Shown here: positions 36,870-46,728 of the stretch, piece after piece | Numbering within the stretch: the first letter of the stretch is position 1 | Layout: every line of letters starts with the position of its first letter | Origin: Crocosphaera sp. UHCC 0190 | GTDB lineage: Bacteria > Cyanobacteriota > Cyanobacteriia > Cyanobacteriales > Microcystaceae | Length of the DNA: 64,000 nt | NCBI RefSeq assembly: GCF_034932065.1 | Contig: NZ_JAYGHP010000005.1 | Coordinates: forward strand, 124,001 to 188,000 | Direction: 5' to 3' | Notes under the pieces: generated by a model | The model's database searches: none | What the model saw: only the letters and a program-made list of their open reading frames with translations | Told to the model about the DNA's origin: nothing | Program-made: the position numbers and the translations under genes

Positions 36870-38114
36870 TTAGTTCTTAGCGAGTTGAGGATGTTTGCCT
36901 AATAACCCTGTCATCAGTTGTAAAGCCAACTTTTTCAACGGTGGCAACCAAGCCATTAACCTTAATCCTAACCGACGTACCACCATCAAAGGCCACCAAT
37001 GGTTAGAAAAGAACCGATCTAAAAAGTCAGTAAAGCCCAAAATCAGCCAATTTTCCCATCTCCGCCAATTTTCATAGCGTTTTAATACTTGTAAGTCTCC
37101 AATATCTTCCCCTTTTTCATGGGCCGCTTGCAAAACGTGGGCTAAGGCCGCAGCATCTCGAATACCTAAGTTTAACCCCTGTCCCCCCACCGGATGACAA
37201 CAATGGGCCGCATCTCCCACTAAAGCGAGTCGAGACTGGGTATAACGTTGACTCTGCATTAACTGCACGGGGAATAAATAGCGATCGCTGTCTAATTCTA
37301 TCTCTCCCAATGATTCTTGGGTGCGTTCTTGTAATTTAGCGATAAAATCCCCTTTTTCTAAGTCTTGAATCGCTTTTGCTTGGGCGTGAGGAGCCGTCCA
37401 AACTATCTGACAACGGTTTCCAGGTAAGGGTAAAATGCCCATGGGACCACTATACCAAAACCGCTCAAAAGCCACATCATTGCGCGGGGCCGTGTGTTTA
37501 ATGGTAAAGGTGAGACAAGATTGCCAATATTTCCAGCCTTGGGTTTTAATCCCTGCTAAAGTACGAATAGGCGATCGCGGCCCATCAGCCCCGATCACTA
37601 ATTTTGTGCGTAATTGTTGGGTTTTTCCCTCTTTTTCCAGGGTAATAATCGCTTCTGTGTCTTCATAGGTGACGTTAACGACTTGGGCCGGACATAACCA
37701 CTCAAGATTAGAACAATCCGCGATCGCTCTTTGTAAGATGCGTAAAATTACCCCATGCTCCCCTACATAACCAAGATAGTCTGTCCCTAAGTCCTCGGTT
37801 TGAAATTTAACCACCTCTGGATAGTCGGCATCTGAGAGACGAATGTGGCTAAATTTCCCAATCTGAGGCAACATTTCTGACCAAACCCCAAGGGAATCAA
37901 AAATGCGTCCAGACAGCAGAGAAAGGGCATAAGAACGCTCTCTAGATGCGACTTTTTCTAGGGGTTGCGCCTCAATCATCTTAATCTTTAACCCTGAATA
38001 TTTGAGAGCTAAAGCTAAGGTTGCGCCGACAATACCCCCTCCTACAATCGCTAAATCACAATCTAATGGGGCAACAGGGTTTGATTGAGCTAAGGTTATG
38101 GTTGGTGAGGTCAT
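36870..38114 (-). CDS. FAD-dependent hydroxylase of the UbiH/UbiF/VisC/COQ6 type
   Basis: 414 residues. The FAD-binding GGGIVGATLALAL motif is at about 25-37, the second motif VIGADGPRSPIR near 165-176, and LALVGDAAHCCHPVGGQGLN near 285-304. The family adds hydroxyl groups to the ring of quinone precursors; in cyanobacteria this homologue has been proposed for plastoquinone or a related quinone, which I cannot confirm. There is no membrane helix. It is a single gene. Confidence 0.85.
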   Translation of the reverse strand: MTSPTITLAQSNPVAPLDCDLAIVGGGIVGATLALALKYSGLKIKMIEAQPLEKVASRERSYALSLLSGRIFDSLGVWSEMLPQIGKFSHIRLSDADYPEVVKFQTEDLGTDYLGYVGEHGVILRILQRAIADCSNLEWLCPAQVVNVTYEDTEAIITLEKEGKTQQLRTKLVIGADGPRSPIRTLAGIKTQGWKYWQSCLTFTIKHTAPRNDVAFERFWYSGPMGILPLPGNRCQIVWTAPHAQAKAIQDLEKGDFIAKLQERTQESLGEIELDSDRYLFPVQLMQSQRYTQSRLALVGDAAHCCHPVGGQGLNLGIRDAAALAHVLQAAHEKGEDIGDLQVLKRYENWRRWENWLILGFTDFLDRFFSNHWWPLMVVRRLGLRLMAWLPPLKKLALQLMTGLLGKHPQLAKN

Positions 38115-38367
38115 GCTTGAGAATTATTGGAGAACAAGATACAAATGTTTACTTTTATTGTGACGCGAGTTTTTAAAGTATGCAAGAGAAATTAACATCA
38201 GGGGGTGACAATTAAAAGAATTTAGTATTAGTCAATTTCGATTGATTATATGGGAATTATTGGCACTCTTTTTAACGTTGATGATTTTTTAAGAGAATAA
38301 AAAACAATTATAATAATTATCACACTTAGTTCAATAATGACCACTCTCCTGTTTATTCCGACCAATT

Positions 38368-38745
38368 ATGCCCTTTCTAACTCCTTCAGAAATTACTTAT
38401 TATCGCTCCCAATTAGCCGACTATCCCGATGCTATCATGGCTTTGGATGAAATTTACGCTTGTGATGGCGATTTGCAAGATGCGGCCATCAATCTGGCGA
38501 TCGCTGCGGGGCAATTACCTGATCGCACAGACTGGTTAGAGGGTTTAGCAAAACGATATCGGGTAGAAATGTGTCAAGAGCAAATACAACAAGAAATATC
38601 TCAAGGCCATATTATTCCTGTGATTAATCATCTCATTGAAGCAAAAATCGGCCCAGATATTCTAGTAATACCTGTGGTGTTTTATGTCCTAAAAATAGGA
38701 ATTCAAGATTTTTGTTTTCCGTTAAATATCAGAACTAATCTGTAA
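38368..38745 (+). CDS. conserved hypothetical protein (125 aa)
   Basis: 125 residues starting at ATG 38368. The first 75 residues are acidic and helical (DEIYACDGDLQDAAINLAI resembles a UBA-like three-helix unit). The last 40 are more hydrophobic and end in a Cys/Phe-rich stretch. I do not recognise a function. It stands alone between the hydroxylase and the PAS gene. Confidence 0.6.
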   Translation: MPFLTPSEITYYRSQLADYPDAIMALDEIYACDGDLQDAAINLAIAAGQLPDRTDWLEGLAKRYRVEMCQEQIQQEISQGHIIPVINHLIEAKIGPDILVIPVVFYVLKIGIQDFCFPLNIRTNL

Positions 38746-38901
38746 ATTGACCAGAATCAGCAGTTTTTAACTTTAATCAATCAAGTAACTAAACAAAATC
38801 AATTATTTAGTATATAAACTAAATAAAATTGTGCTATTTTGTACAGAACAGTGATTAAACTGATGTTATCGTCAAGACATACAAATCATTTCCTAATCCC
38901 A

Positions 38902-39450
38902 ATGAAAATGAAGTTGCAGCTTGACAAGTTATTAGATGCTCTTGTCTCTAATTCTTTTGTTCTTAATAATGCCTCATTCTTTCAAAAACTTTCATTTCAA
39001 GGGAAACCAGCCATAAACAAAAAGAGAAAAAAGACAGATAATCAAAACATCAGTGAGGATTTTATCGCTCAACTGAGCCAAGAAAATGAGAAACTTAAGC
39101 AAGCATTAGAAGCCAAAGATAAAGTTATTAAACAACTCAAAAACCCAGATAACCTAGAATTCAACAAAAACGATTGTCAACGAATTCTAGAGGGGGTTGC
39201 AGATGGATTATTACTGGTTAATGATGAGGGAAAAGTACAGTTTATTAACCCAGCGGCCGAGCAACTATTTGCTCGTCCTAAATCTGAATTAATGAATCAT
39301 TTTTTAGGATTGCCCATTGCAGACGAAAAAACAGAGGTAACAATTTTTCGTCCTGGGGGTCACATGATTATGGCAGAAATGCGGGTTTCTAGCATTACTT
39401 GGGAGTCAAAGACTGCCTATGTCGCTTCCCTAAGAGATGTCACCGTTTAA
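38902..39450 (+). CDS. single PAS-domain protein with coiled coil
   Basis: 182 residues from the ATG at 38902; the frame extends to 38839 only through a TTG, and another ATG lies at 38863. Residues about 50-90 are a coiled coil (ENEKLKQALEAKDKVIKQL). Residues about 100-180 are a PAS domain (ILEGVADGLLLVNDEGKVQF, then INPAAEQLF). No kinase, cyclase or HTH output follows, so it may act by binding another protein. It is convergent with the radical SAM gene, 7 bases apart. Confidence 0.75.
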   Translation: MKMKLQLDKLLDALVSNSFVLNNASFFQKLSFQGKPAINKKRKKTDNQNISEDFIAQLSQENEKLKQALEAKDKVIKQLKNPDNLEFNKNDCQRILEGVADGLLLVNDEGKVQFINPAAEQLFARPKSELMNHFLGLPIADEKTEVTIFRPGGHMIMAEMRVSSITWESKTAYVASLRDVTV

Positions 39451-39457
39451 CAACAAC

Positions 39458-42079
39458 TCAGATTTCACGCTCTCCTAAAATCAACTCTTGACGATGCACT
39501 TTTAATAATTCTAATGCCTTCCCGGAAACCTCATCTAACATCAAGATAACTTGTTCAGGATGTAACATTGTCCCATCATTGCGACAACTTCCCACATAGC
39601 GCAAAACAGTAGTATTGTCATCCGTTGATTCTAAGGATAAAGCAAATAGGCGATCGCGTAAATTAACCATTGTCTTTTTCCCTGACTTGGTTGTTTTTTT
39701 CCAAAAAATTTCAGTCCTTTCCAAGACATTATTGACCCAACTTTGCCAAATTTCCTGAGAAATCACCTCATCGCTTCCCACCGTAATTAAATACTCTGCC
39801 TTTTCTAATAAACGGGTTGCTGCTAAAGAATTAATCGGCACTTCTTCAACCCGATAAACCGGAATATCTGACGGTAATTTTTCTACTAAAGCGTGACGAA
39901 ATGCTTCAATATCCATCGCTTTTGTCAATTCAAAATCCACAATTTCCCCATTACTTGTGACCCCCAAAGTTAAGGCATTAGCAATGGAAATTCTCGGGCC
40001 CGGATGATATCCTCCCGTAAAAGAAATCGGTAACGCTGCACGACGCACCACCCGATCAAATAGCCGAACCAAATCAAGGTGGCTAACTAAGGCCATTTCG
40101 CCAATTTTGCCAAAAAAGACCCGAACCCGTTGCAACCGTTCTGTATTAGCCTGGAAATGACCGCTAAACCCAGGAATGGGAGGGGGTTCCACCACAATAT
40201 TATGGCCAAAATCTAAGCCACAGACCCCACAATGAGAACATCCTTCAAACGCGCAGTCAGGAACCGTAGTCGCCTCTAAAGCCCGTTGTAAGTCTTCTTG
40301 TAACCAAGTTTTAGCAATTCCTGTATTAACATGATCCCAAGGTAACGGCGCGTCATATAATTCGGCCATGGTAGGGGCGAAGGACCCTTCGCCCCTACAG
40401 GTATCAGAAACAGCAAAAATATTCCATTCCCCACTTTCCACCTGACGATACTTCCAACTTAACCCAGCTTCCTCGATCGCCTGTTCCCACGCACCATAAG
40501 CCTTTTCCGTGCTTTCCCACCAAGCATCCATTCCGGCCCCTAATTCCCAAGCGCGACGGATCACAGGAGATAAGCGTCTGTCTCCCCGGCCCACAAAGTC
40601 TTCCATGCCCGAAATTCGCACATCAGTATAATTGGCTTTCACCCCTCTTAAGGAGCGAAAAGCCTCCCTTAATAATTCCTGTTTGCGCTTAAATTCTGTA
40701 GTTGACACCGAATGCCATTGAAACGGCGTATGAGGTTTCGGAGTAAAATTAGAGACAGTAATGGTAAATTGTAGGGGTTTGCGTCCCTGAATACGGCATT
40801 CTTGACGTAACCAGCGCACCGTCTCCACAATACCCAGGACATCAAGATCTGTTTCCCCTGGCAACCCAATCATAAAATAGAGTTTAACCTTATCCCAACC
40901 TTGTTCAACGGCAGTTTTGACACCGCGCAATAACTCCTCATTGGTTAACCCTTTATTGATCACATCCCGCATTCTCTGGGTTCCTGCTTCGGGGGCAAAA
41001 GTTAACCCTGACTTACGGTTTCCCCCAATAATGTTGGCAATATCTTCATCAAAGCGATCAACCCGTTGACTGGGTAAGGAAAGGGTAATATTTTCATCCT
41101 TGAGACGGTTTTTAATCTCCGTTCCCACTGCTGGCAGGGCCAAATAGTCGGAACAACTCAAAGACAGTAAAGAAAACTCATTATGTCCCGTTTCTCTTAT
41201 TCCCCGTTCGATGGTTTCGATCACATCTTCGGGTTTGACATCTCTTGCAGGACGGGTTAACATTCCTGGTTGACAAAAACGACAACCACGAGTACATCCG
41301 CGCCGAATTTCTACTACTAAGCGATCGTGTATTGTTTCAATAAATGGCACTAACCCAATGGCATAAGCTGGCATGGGATCGGCCACCCGGCGTAAAATTT
41401 TAGTAGGGACATCAGCACGGTTGGGAATAACGGAACCCGCGTCGGTGACATCATAGAAACGGGGAACATAAACCCCTGGAACCTGTGCCAAGTCTAATAA
41501 TAAGGCTTCTTTGCTTAACTGGTTGGCTTTTCCTTGTTCAATAATTAGGCCAATTTCGGGTAATAATTCCTCTCCGTCTCCCAAGGCCATAAAGTCGAAA
41601 AAGTCGGCAAAGGGTTCAGGGTTAGAGGTTGCCGTTTGGCCTCCCGCAAAGATTAGCGGATAGTTCCCAAGTTCCCGTTCCTTCCACGTCAAGGGAATAC
41701 CCGCTAAATCGAGCATTTCTAAAATATTAGTCCCCCCCAGTTCATAACTGAGGTTAAAGCCTAAGATATCAAAATCCGTAAGAGGATGACGGGACTCTAA
41801 GGCAAATAAGGGGGTGTTAGTTTCCCGTAATTTAGCTGATAAGTCAAGTGCAGGTAGATAGGCGCGATCGCACAGTTGACGGGGTTGGGCATTGAGGATG
41901 TTGTAAAGAATAATATGCCCCAAATTAGAAGCACCCAGTTCATAAACTTCTGGATAAGTGAGTACCCAGCGCACATTAACACTGTCCCAGGGTTTATGTT
42001 TGGCCCCCAATTCATTGCCGAGATAACGTGCGGGTTTCGCAATTTCAGCGGTAATCAGTTTTTCTACAGCAATGGCCAC
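39458..42079 (-). CDS. B12-binding/radical SAM protein fused to DUF2344 (TIGR03960-TIGR03936 type)
   Basis: 873 residues. A B12-binding-like N-terminal domain (to about 190) is followed by a radical SAM core with CTRGCRFCQPG (about 262-272), then a Cys cluster CAFEGCSHCGVCG (about 615-627) and a DUF2344 domain (about 645-870). Fusions of this kind occur widely in cyanobacteria and firmicutes with no proven reaction; they are thought to modify RNA or proteins. An intragenic palindrome (40371-40398) adds about nine residues near 560-570. Confidence 0.85.
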   Translation of the reverse strand: MAIAVEKLITAEIAKPARYLGNELGAKHKPWDSVNVRWVLTYPEVYELGASNLGHIILYNILNAQPRQLCDRAYLPALDLSAKLRETNTPLFALESRHPLTDFDILGFNLSYELGGTNILEMLDLAGIPLTWKERELGNYPLIFAGGQTATSNPEPFADFFDFMALGDGEELLPEIGLIIEQGKANQLSKEALLLDLAQVPGVYVPRFYDVTDAGSVIPNRADVPTKILRRVADPMPAYAIGLVPFIETIHDRLVVEIRRGCTRGCRFCQPGMLTRPARDVKPEDVIETIERGIRETGHNEFSLLSLSCSDYLALPAVGTEIKNRLKDENITLSLPSQRVDRFDEDIANIIGGNRKSGLTFAPEAGTQRMRDVINKGLTNEELLRGVKTAVEQGWDKVKLYFMIGLPGETDLDVLGIVETVRWLRQECRIQGRKPLQFTITVSNFTPKPHTPFQWHSVSTTEFKRKQELLREAFRSLRGVKANYTDVRISGMEDFVGRGDRRLSPVIRRAWELGAGMDAWWESTEKAYGAWEQAIEEAGLSWKYRQVESGEWNIFAVSDTCRGEGSFAPTMAELYDAPLPWDHVNTGIAKTWLQEDLQRALEATTVPDCAFEGCSHCGVCGLDFGHNIVVEPPPIPGFSGHFQANTERLQRVRVFFGKIGEMALVSHLDLVRLFDRVVRRAALPISFTGGYHPGPRISIANALTLGVTSNGEIVDFELTKAMDIEAFRHALVEKLPSDIPVYRVEEVPINSLAATRLLEKAEYLITVGSDEVISQEIWQSWVNNVLERTEIFWKKTTKSGKKTMVNLRDRLFALSLESTDDNTTVLRYVGSCRNDGTMLHPEQVILMLDEVSGKALELLKVHRQELILGEREI
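40371..40398. repeat. palindromic repeat inside a coding region
   Basis: GTAGGGGCGAAG-GACC-CTTCGCCCCTAC, a perfect 12-bp stem with a four-base loop, of the same family as 25743-25766 and 47890-47917. It lies inside the radical SAM gene without breaking the frame, and codes for RGEGSFAPT on the minus strand. Confidence 0.85.
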
Positions 42080-42180
42080 GAATAAACCTCCGGTACTGAG
42101 CAGCTAACTCTTAGCCTCTCTAATATACCGGAAGTATGGAAGAGTCGGCAGCACTTAAGATAATCCTTGGTTTTTTGGTA

Positions 42181-42534
42181 TTAAGCAGCGATAGTTTCTC
42201 CTAATGTCACTTCATAAGCTTGGCGTGTTTCATAGATTTCAAAAGCTCTATCTAACTGGGTTAATTCAAAGATAATGCGAACAGAGGGAGCTAGGGAACA
42301 AACCGTAAACCGTTTGTTTAATGTTTGGGCCAGACGAAACGCAGAAACTAGGGCCATTAACCCCGCACTATCAATAAACTCAACTCTGTGCATATCAACT
42401 AAAAAAGTAGAGTAATCATTATCCCTGACAAATTTGGTTAATTCTAGCTGAAATTCTGTGACATTTGCCGCAGTAATATAACCACTTGGTTCCAGAATGG
42501 CTGTTTTAAAACTGATCAAATTGCTCCCCATCAT
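42181..42534 (-). CDS. STAS-domain anti-sigma-factor antagonist
   Basis: 117 residues, a single STAS domain. The conserved phosphorylatable serine lies in EFIDSAGLMALV (Ser56). Such proteins bind anti-sigma kinases or act in partner-switching control. No RsbW-type kinase or PP2C phosphatase gene lies beside it. It starts at the ATG at 42534; the second residue is also Met. Confidence 0.87.
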   Translation of the reverse strand: MMGSNLISFKTAILEPSGYITAANVTEFQLELTKFVRDNDYSTFLVDMHRVEFIDSAGLMALVSAFRLAQTLNKRFTVCSLAPSVRIIFELTQLDRAFEIYETRQAYEVTLGETIAA

Positions 42535-43014
42535 TTGGATTTACCTTCTTTTCAAACGTTGATTCTTCTATATACTGACTAAATTATAATCAGTTTATCT
42601 AGCAATGATCCTTTGATTAGCTCCGGTGATAGAATTTTAAATGGGAGCTTAACCATTGTTTAACGGTTGGTTAATATTCCTTGAGGAATCTTACCCGTTA
42701 ATTTTGCTGATAGTTTAAGTTCGAGGAACTGCATTTAATACAGGATAATTTTTCTCAAGTTTGGACTAATTTGTCCCTCAAACTATTTGGATCTTGGTCA
42801 AGATGATTGATAGTTTAGCATTATATCAATTTTTTTGTTAAAAAAAGTTAAGCAAGCTACAAAAGACAGATACCTAATAATGATTTACTAAGATCATAGT
42901 CATTATCAAAAGATCCTAAAGACCATAATCGAAGGATCATCATCCATGTATTTTCTTGATCCATATACCAACTTAGCCTAAAATGCCCCTTTGTCAAGAG
43001 CGGAGAGTAAATCT
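42535..43014. other. 480-base non-coding gap
   Basis: AT-rich; it holds the promoter of the STAS gene and of the small gene at 43015. I see no hairpin with a T run and no frame worth noting. Several short TGA-less stretches are below 25 codons. Confidence 0.4.
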
Positions 43015-43215
43015 GTGAATACACCTCCTTTAATTCGCCAATTAGTCGAAAAAGCCTTATATCTTAAACAATTAACTCCTGAAATAGAAACTGCCATTAA
43101 TCATGAATTAACTCGCTTAGGATACATTTCCGATGTTGATTATGAGGCCTTAGAGTTACTCATGTATGAAATGGATGAAGGGCGCATTCGTTTAGCGTTA
43201 AGTCATCAACGATAA
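43015..43215 (+). CDS. small conserved cyanobacterial protein (66 aa)
   Basis: 66 residues. I chose the GTG at 43015 because GGAGAG stands at 43001-43006, a good distance upstream; a TTG at 42991 would add eight residues. The sequence is two helices with an acidic C-terminal half (YEALELLMYEMDEGRIRLAL). Proteins of this size and pattern are common in cyanobacteria, with no assigned role. It is convergent with pyrE. Confidence 0.7.
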   Translation: MNTPPLIRQLVEKALYLKQLTPEIETAINHELTRLGYISDVDYEALELLMYEMDEGRIRLALSHQR

Positions 43216-43253
43216 ATTGAAGTATTTGTGTTAAATGCCATCTTTGACTAAGA

Positions 43254-43865
43254 TTAGGACGACATTTTTTGTGAATAAGTTTCTTGAATTTCCCGAATCG
43301 AAAATACAAAAATAAAGTCTAACCCTTGATCCTGATAAAAGGCCGCCCCTCCCTGGTCTCGATCCACTAAAGAAATGATGGTCTGTACCCGATAACCCGC
43401 AGCACGTAACCTTTCCACCGCCAACATTGCTGATTTTCCCGTCGTCACCACATCTTCAAGCACCACAATGGGAGTCCCTGGTGCCAAGGTTGGCCCCTCA
43501 ATATAAGCTTGTGTGCCGTGGCCTTTCGCCACTTTGCGAATAATTAGGGCAGGAATCGGACAATTTTCGTAAGCAGAAACCACACTCACCGCCGTCACCA
43601 GGGGATCAGCCCCCAGAGTTAAGCCCGCGACTCCTTGGGTTCCTGATGGCAACAAAGATAATAAAAGCCGCCCCATGGCCAAAGCCCCTTGAGCCATTAA
43701 GGTCACTTGTTTACCATTGATATAATAGGAACTCGGTTGACCTGATGACAAGACAAAATCCCCTTCTTGGTAAGCGTGATCAACCAAGAGATTAAGAAGA
43801 TAAGAACGTAATTCTGATAACTCAGCCGTTGCCAGAGAAATTATAGGGGAAGAATCAGAAGACAT
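43254..43865 (-). CDS. pyrE: orotate phosphoribosyltransferase
   Basis: 203 residues. It joins orotate and PRPP to give OMP in pyrimidine synthesis. The PRPP loop reads VVLEDVVTTGKSA (about 133-145), and the substrate region has SSGQPSSYYINGKQ near the N-terminus. It starts at the ATG at 43865 and is monocistronic. Confidence 0.95.
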   Translation of the reverse strand: MSSDSSPIISLATAELSELRSYLLNLLVDHAYQEGDFVLSSGQPSSYYINGKQVTLMAQGALAMGRLLLSLLPSGTQGVAGLTLGADPLVTAVSVVSAYENCPIPALIIRKVAKGHGTQAYIEGPTLAPGTPIVVLEDVVTTGKSAMLAVERLRAAGYRVQTIISLVDRDQGGAAFYQDQGLDFIFVFSIREIQETYSQKMSS

Positions 43866-44090
43866 AATAATATATTGGGATAAAACTTCAAGTCAAAAGA
43901 CGCGGGCAGAAAAATTCGCTAGAATACGGTTGGTCAAACCGGATCTAAAGGGTTAATTATGGGGTTTAGGAATATCCTAATACTCTACCGAAAAACGGCA
44001 CAAAACTGATAGAGTCATCCGATAAAATGCCCCTGTTGATCCCAAAAAATTAACCAACTCGGTTAAATTTTACTGTGAGGAGAAGTTTAA

Positions 44091-44891
44091 ATGATGTATC
44101 GACCCCCCTTACCTGCTTTATTATTGGGATCACTGTTCCTAGGAACTGTGACAGGTTTTCCGGCCTATGCCGATGATCCCTCCCCCTCTTCTGCTCCTCT
44201 GGCCAGCCCAACCCCAAGGGAAGTAGCCCAAGAAACCAATGTCTATCCGACCTCTGATTATCAAACAATTTTGCAGCAGTTGAATAGTATTCAACAACTG
44301 CGAGATGTTTCCCCGATCGATTGGTCTTATCAAGCTCTGAAAAACTTGGTAGAAAATTATGGTTGTATTGTCGGGTATCCTGATCGGACTTTCCGTGGCG
44401 ATCGCCCCTTAAGTCGTAATGAATTTGCGGCCGGTTTAAATGCTTGTATGGAGCAGTTAGAACGGCGTTTATTGGAAGCTCGTGGCCAGGGACAAGGCCA
44501 AGCAGGTTATCTGGGAAGTCAGCCTGGGGTACAAGCCATCCCGACGCAACCAGGAGAACACTTTGTCAACGTTATGAATCGCGCCTTTTACAATGAAAGT
44601 CTGCGATTCTATGATAATACTGATTTTTCTGGACAACTAAACAAGATTTTCGGTTGGCGGTATGCCCCTGGATCTTTCTTTGATAATCAAATCGCCAACG
44701 ACGGGAAAACTTTAGAAGCTGTTTATCGTGACGGACTCGACCAACAAACTGCCGGGCCCAGAATTCGGACTCCAGACATTATCAATCCCTATAATTCTTC
44801 CTTAAACGGGAATCCTCAATATATCCAGACGGAACCCCCAAGTTTACGGCAGATGGAAATTAATCGACAACAAATTCCGATTATCCCCTAG
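44091..44891 (+). CDS. S-layer homology (SLH) domain protein
   Basis: 266 residues with a signal peptide (about 1-25, cleavage near AYA). One SLH domain is present at about 78-130 (YQALKNLVENYGCIVGYPD then RTFRGDRPLSRNEFAAGLN). The C-terminal half (about 150-266) is of unknown fold and rich in Asn, Gln and Pro. It lacks the beta-barrel found in cyanobacterial SLH-OprB porins. SLH domains bind cell-wall polysaccharide, so this is an envelope protein. The ATG at 44091 has GAGGAG upstream. Confidence 0.82.
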   Translation: MMYRPPLPALLLGSLFLGTVTGFPAYADDPSPSSAPLASPTPREVAQETNVYPTSDYQTILQQLNSIQQLRDVSPIDWSYQALKNLVENYGCIVGYPDRTFRGDRPLSRNEFAAGLNACMEQLERRLLEARGQGQGQAGYLGSQPGVQAIPTQPGEHFVNVMNRAFYNESLRFYDNTDFSGQLNKIFGWRYAPGSFFDNQIANDGKTLEAVYRDGLDQQTAGPRIRTPDIINPYNSSLNGNPQYIQTEPPSLRQMEINRQQIPIIP

Positions 44892-44980
44892 GGTAATTGA
44901 CAAGGTTCATCTCTTGCCGATCCAGGGTGCAGGAGTTGAACCGCCAGTTATCCTCAAATCCCTGGCTCACCCTGACTGAA

Positions 44981-45018
44981 TTTTACTCAATTAACCATCT
45001 GAGCAAAATTGAGTAAAA
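44981..45018. terminator. inverted repeat TTTTACTCAATT / AATTGAGTAAAA
   Basis: Perfect 12-base arms and a 14-base centre, between the SLH gene (plus) and tRNA-fMet (minus). The A/T-rich arms could end transcription from both sides, though no long T run follows. Confidence 0.45.
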
Positions 45019-45061
45019 GACTAGCAGAAACCTATAATCCAATAATAACGGGATTTATCAA

Positions 45062-45135
<74 letters not shown>

Positions 45136-45200
45136 TCGCCTTTTCTAGTATAACAACAAGTTATTCTAAATGGCAAGGGTTTTGAGAAAATTAATTTAAT

Positions 45201-46154
45201 TCAGAGCATGGATAAGTCTCCAATGACTTCTAGTCGTTTGTAATTACTCAACATCATAAATTGCTCCCCTAGGGTTTCTGCCACACTAGGAGAAAGCCAT
45301 CCCATTTGTCGCAAAAGATGGATTGCAGCCGCATTTTTAGCCCGTTTTGAGCCATCAACGACCTTAATCGCTAATCCCATCCCTTCCCCAACTCGTCCGA
45401 TACATTGAATCCCTTCTGCCCCTGACTTACTGACTAATTCTCCTTCTGTCAAGCGCATCAATTCCGTATCAAAGGAACCTTCTCCTGCTACCATCGTGGG
45501 ATAATAGGTCATTGATCGCAAAATTCGTTCAAGATCAAGACTATTACCTGAAGCTAACTGAGCATAGAGATGGGCCATTTGTCCCAACTTCATGGAATAA
45601 GTCGGGGCCCCACAGTCGTCGTGGGCCCCAATTAATTCATCTCCTGGCATTCCTAATAATTCGGCAATTTTGCTTAAAATTAGCTGTTGAACGGGAGAAG
45701 ACCGACGCAAATAGGTATTGAGGGGCCAATTGCGTTGTTGACAAACCGCTAACATTCCCGCGTGTTTGCCTGAACAATTATGCTGAAGGGGACTATTGCT
45801 TCCTTCTGGGATCGGACATTGTAAGGCACTGGGATCAATATCAGCCCGCCACAGAACATTAAAGACTTGTCGCGCTTGTTCCACATTGCCTTTATGGGAA
45901 CTACAGATGATCGCTAAGTCTTTATCATTGAGATCATAGCGTTCCAGGGTTCCGGTAGCAATCACCGCTAAAGCTTGGAAGGGTTTAAGAGCAGAGCGGA
46001 CAAAAGCCGTTGTTTCTGAGCTTCCCGCGACGGATAACACCCGTCCCCGATCATCAGAGACAGTCGCTTCAACAAAATGGGTTGATTCGATAATGCCTTC
46101 TCGGAGTAAGTGGACTTCTATTTTGGGCGCGGAGTGGCGTTTTCCTCTGGTCAT
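45201..46154 (-). CDS. asparaginase (asparaginase II family)
   Basis: 317 residues matching the Asparaginase_II family, not the classic AnsA/AnsB type. Conserved parts are RSALKPFQALAV (about 50-61), CSSHKGNVEQ, HNCSGKHAGMLA and GAHDDCGAPTYSM, which hold the Ser-, Cys- and Lys-type catalytic residues. It should release ammonia from asparagine in the cytosol. It lies last in a minus-strand group with the CGLD27, rsfS and yqeK genes, 68 bases after the CGLD27 gene. Confidence 0.85.
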   Translation of the reverse strand: MTRGKRHSAPKIEVHLLREGIIESTHFVEATVSDDRGRVLSVAGSSETTAFVRSALKPFQALAVIATGTLERYDLNDKDLAIICSSHKGNVEQARQVFNVLWRADIDPSALQCPIPEGSNSPLQHNCSGKHAGMLAVCQQRNWPLNTYLRRSSPVQQLILSKIAELLGMPGDELIGAHDDCGAPTYSMKLGQMAHLYAQLASGNSLDLERILRSMTYYPTMVAGEGSFDTELMRLTEGELVSKSGAEGIQCIGRVGEGMGLAIKVVDGSKRAKNAAAIHLLRQMGWLSPSVAETLGEQFMMLSNYKRLEVIGDLSML

Positions 46155-46222
46155 GGGATATTAAATTTAAGAAATTTTAGGATAAATTGGTTCTATGGCT
46201 GTGATTGACATTTTTATCAGTC

Positions 46223-46723
46223 TTACAAACATAACCAAACCATACTATCACCCATCATCAACAAAGCTAAAATTCCCGTCGTACGGATTAAGCGTTGTAA
46301 AATGGGGGCGACTTGGTAGGAAACAATCAGGCGATCGCGGGTTAACATTTCTGGGGGTTTGGGCCAAGTTTGACCATCATACCAGCCTGACTCTTCATAA
46401 AATATCGTTTCTTTGCTCAAGCGATCGCTGACATAACGCCATCCCAAATACAACTGCAACAAAATCAATCCTAAAATTAGCCCTGCGCCTAAATTACTGG
46501 CAAGGGTAAAGCCGAGTAAGCGTTTTTCTGGGGGAAAACTGGCAGCGGCGATCGGACTAGCCATGACCCAGCCTATTCCCCAGATCCAAGCTATTTTACG
46601 CCAAAAGTCTCCTTTTTCCAGGGTTGCCCAGCGAAAAAACCAAGATTCCTTTAAGGACTCATACTCAATAACTGGTTGTTGTTCCGTTGGGACGGGACAA
46701 ATTTGTATAGATGATTCCCGCAT
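46223..46723 (-). CDS. CGLD27-like protein (DUF1230)
   Basis: 166 residues. Two membrane helices are visible (about 46-62 and 70-95), plus a third near the C-terminus. The N-terminal CPVPTEQQPVIEYESLKESWF is the DUF1230 hallmark. The family is conserved in green plants, diatoms and cyanobacteria (conserved in green lineage and diatoms 27) and has been linked to iron stress and photosynthesis. It follows rsfS with 5 bases between them. Confidence 0.88.
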   Translation of the reverse strand: MRESSIQICPVPTEQQPVIEYESLKESWFFRWATLEKGDFWRKIAWIWGIGWVMASPIAAASFPPEKRLLGFTLASNLGAGLILGLILLQLYLGWRYVSDRLSKETIFYEESGWYDGQTWPKPPEMLTRDRLIVSYQVAPILQRLIRTTGILALLMMGDSMVWLCL

Positions 46724-46728
46724 AATGC

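Noticed and set aside
44918-44975. tRNA-like stretch on the minus strand with a GGTTCAACTCC segment.
   Set aside because: No acceptor, D or anticodon arms can be folded around it; the supposed T stem does not pair.
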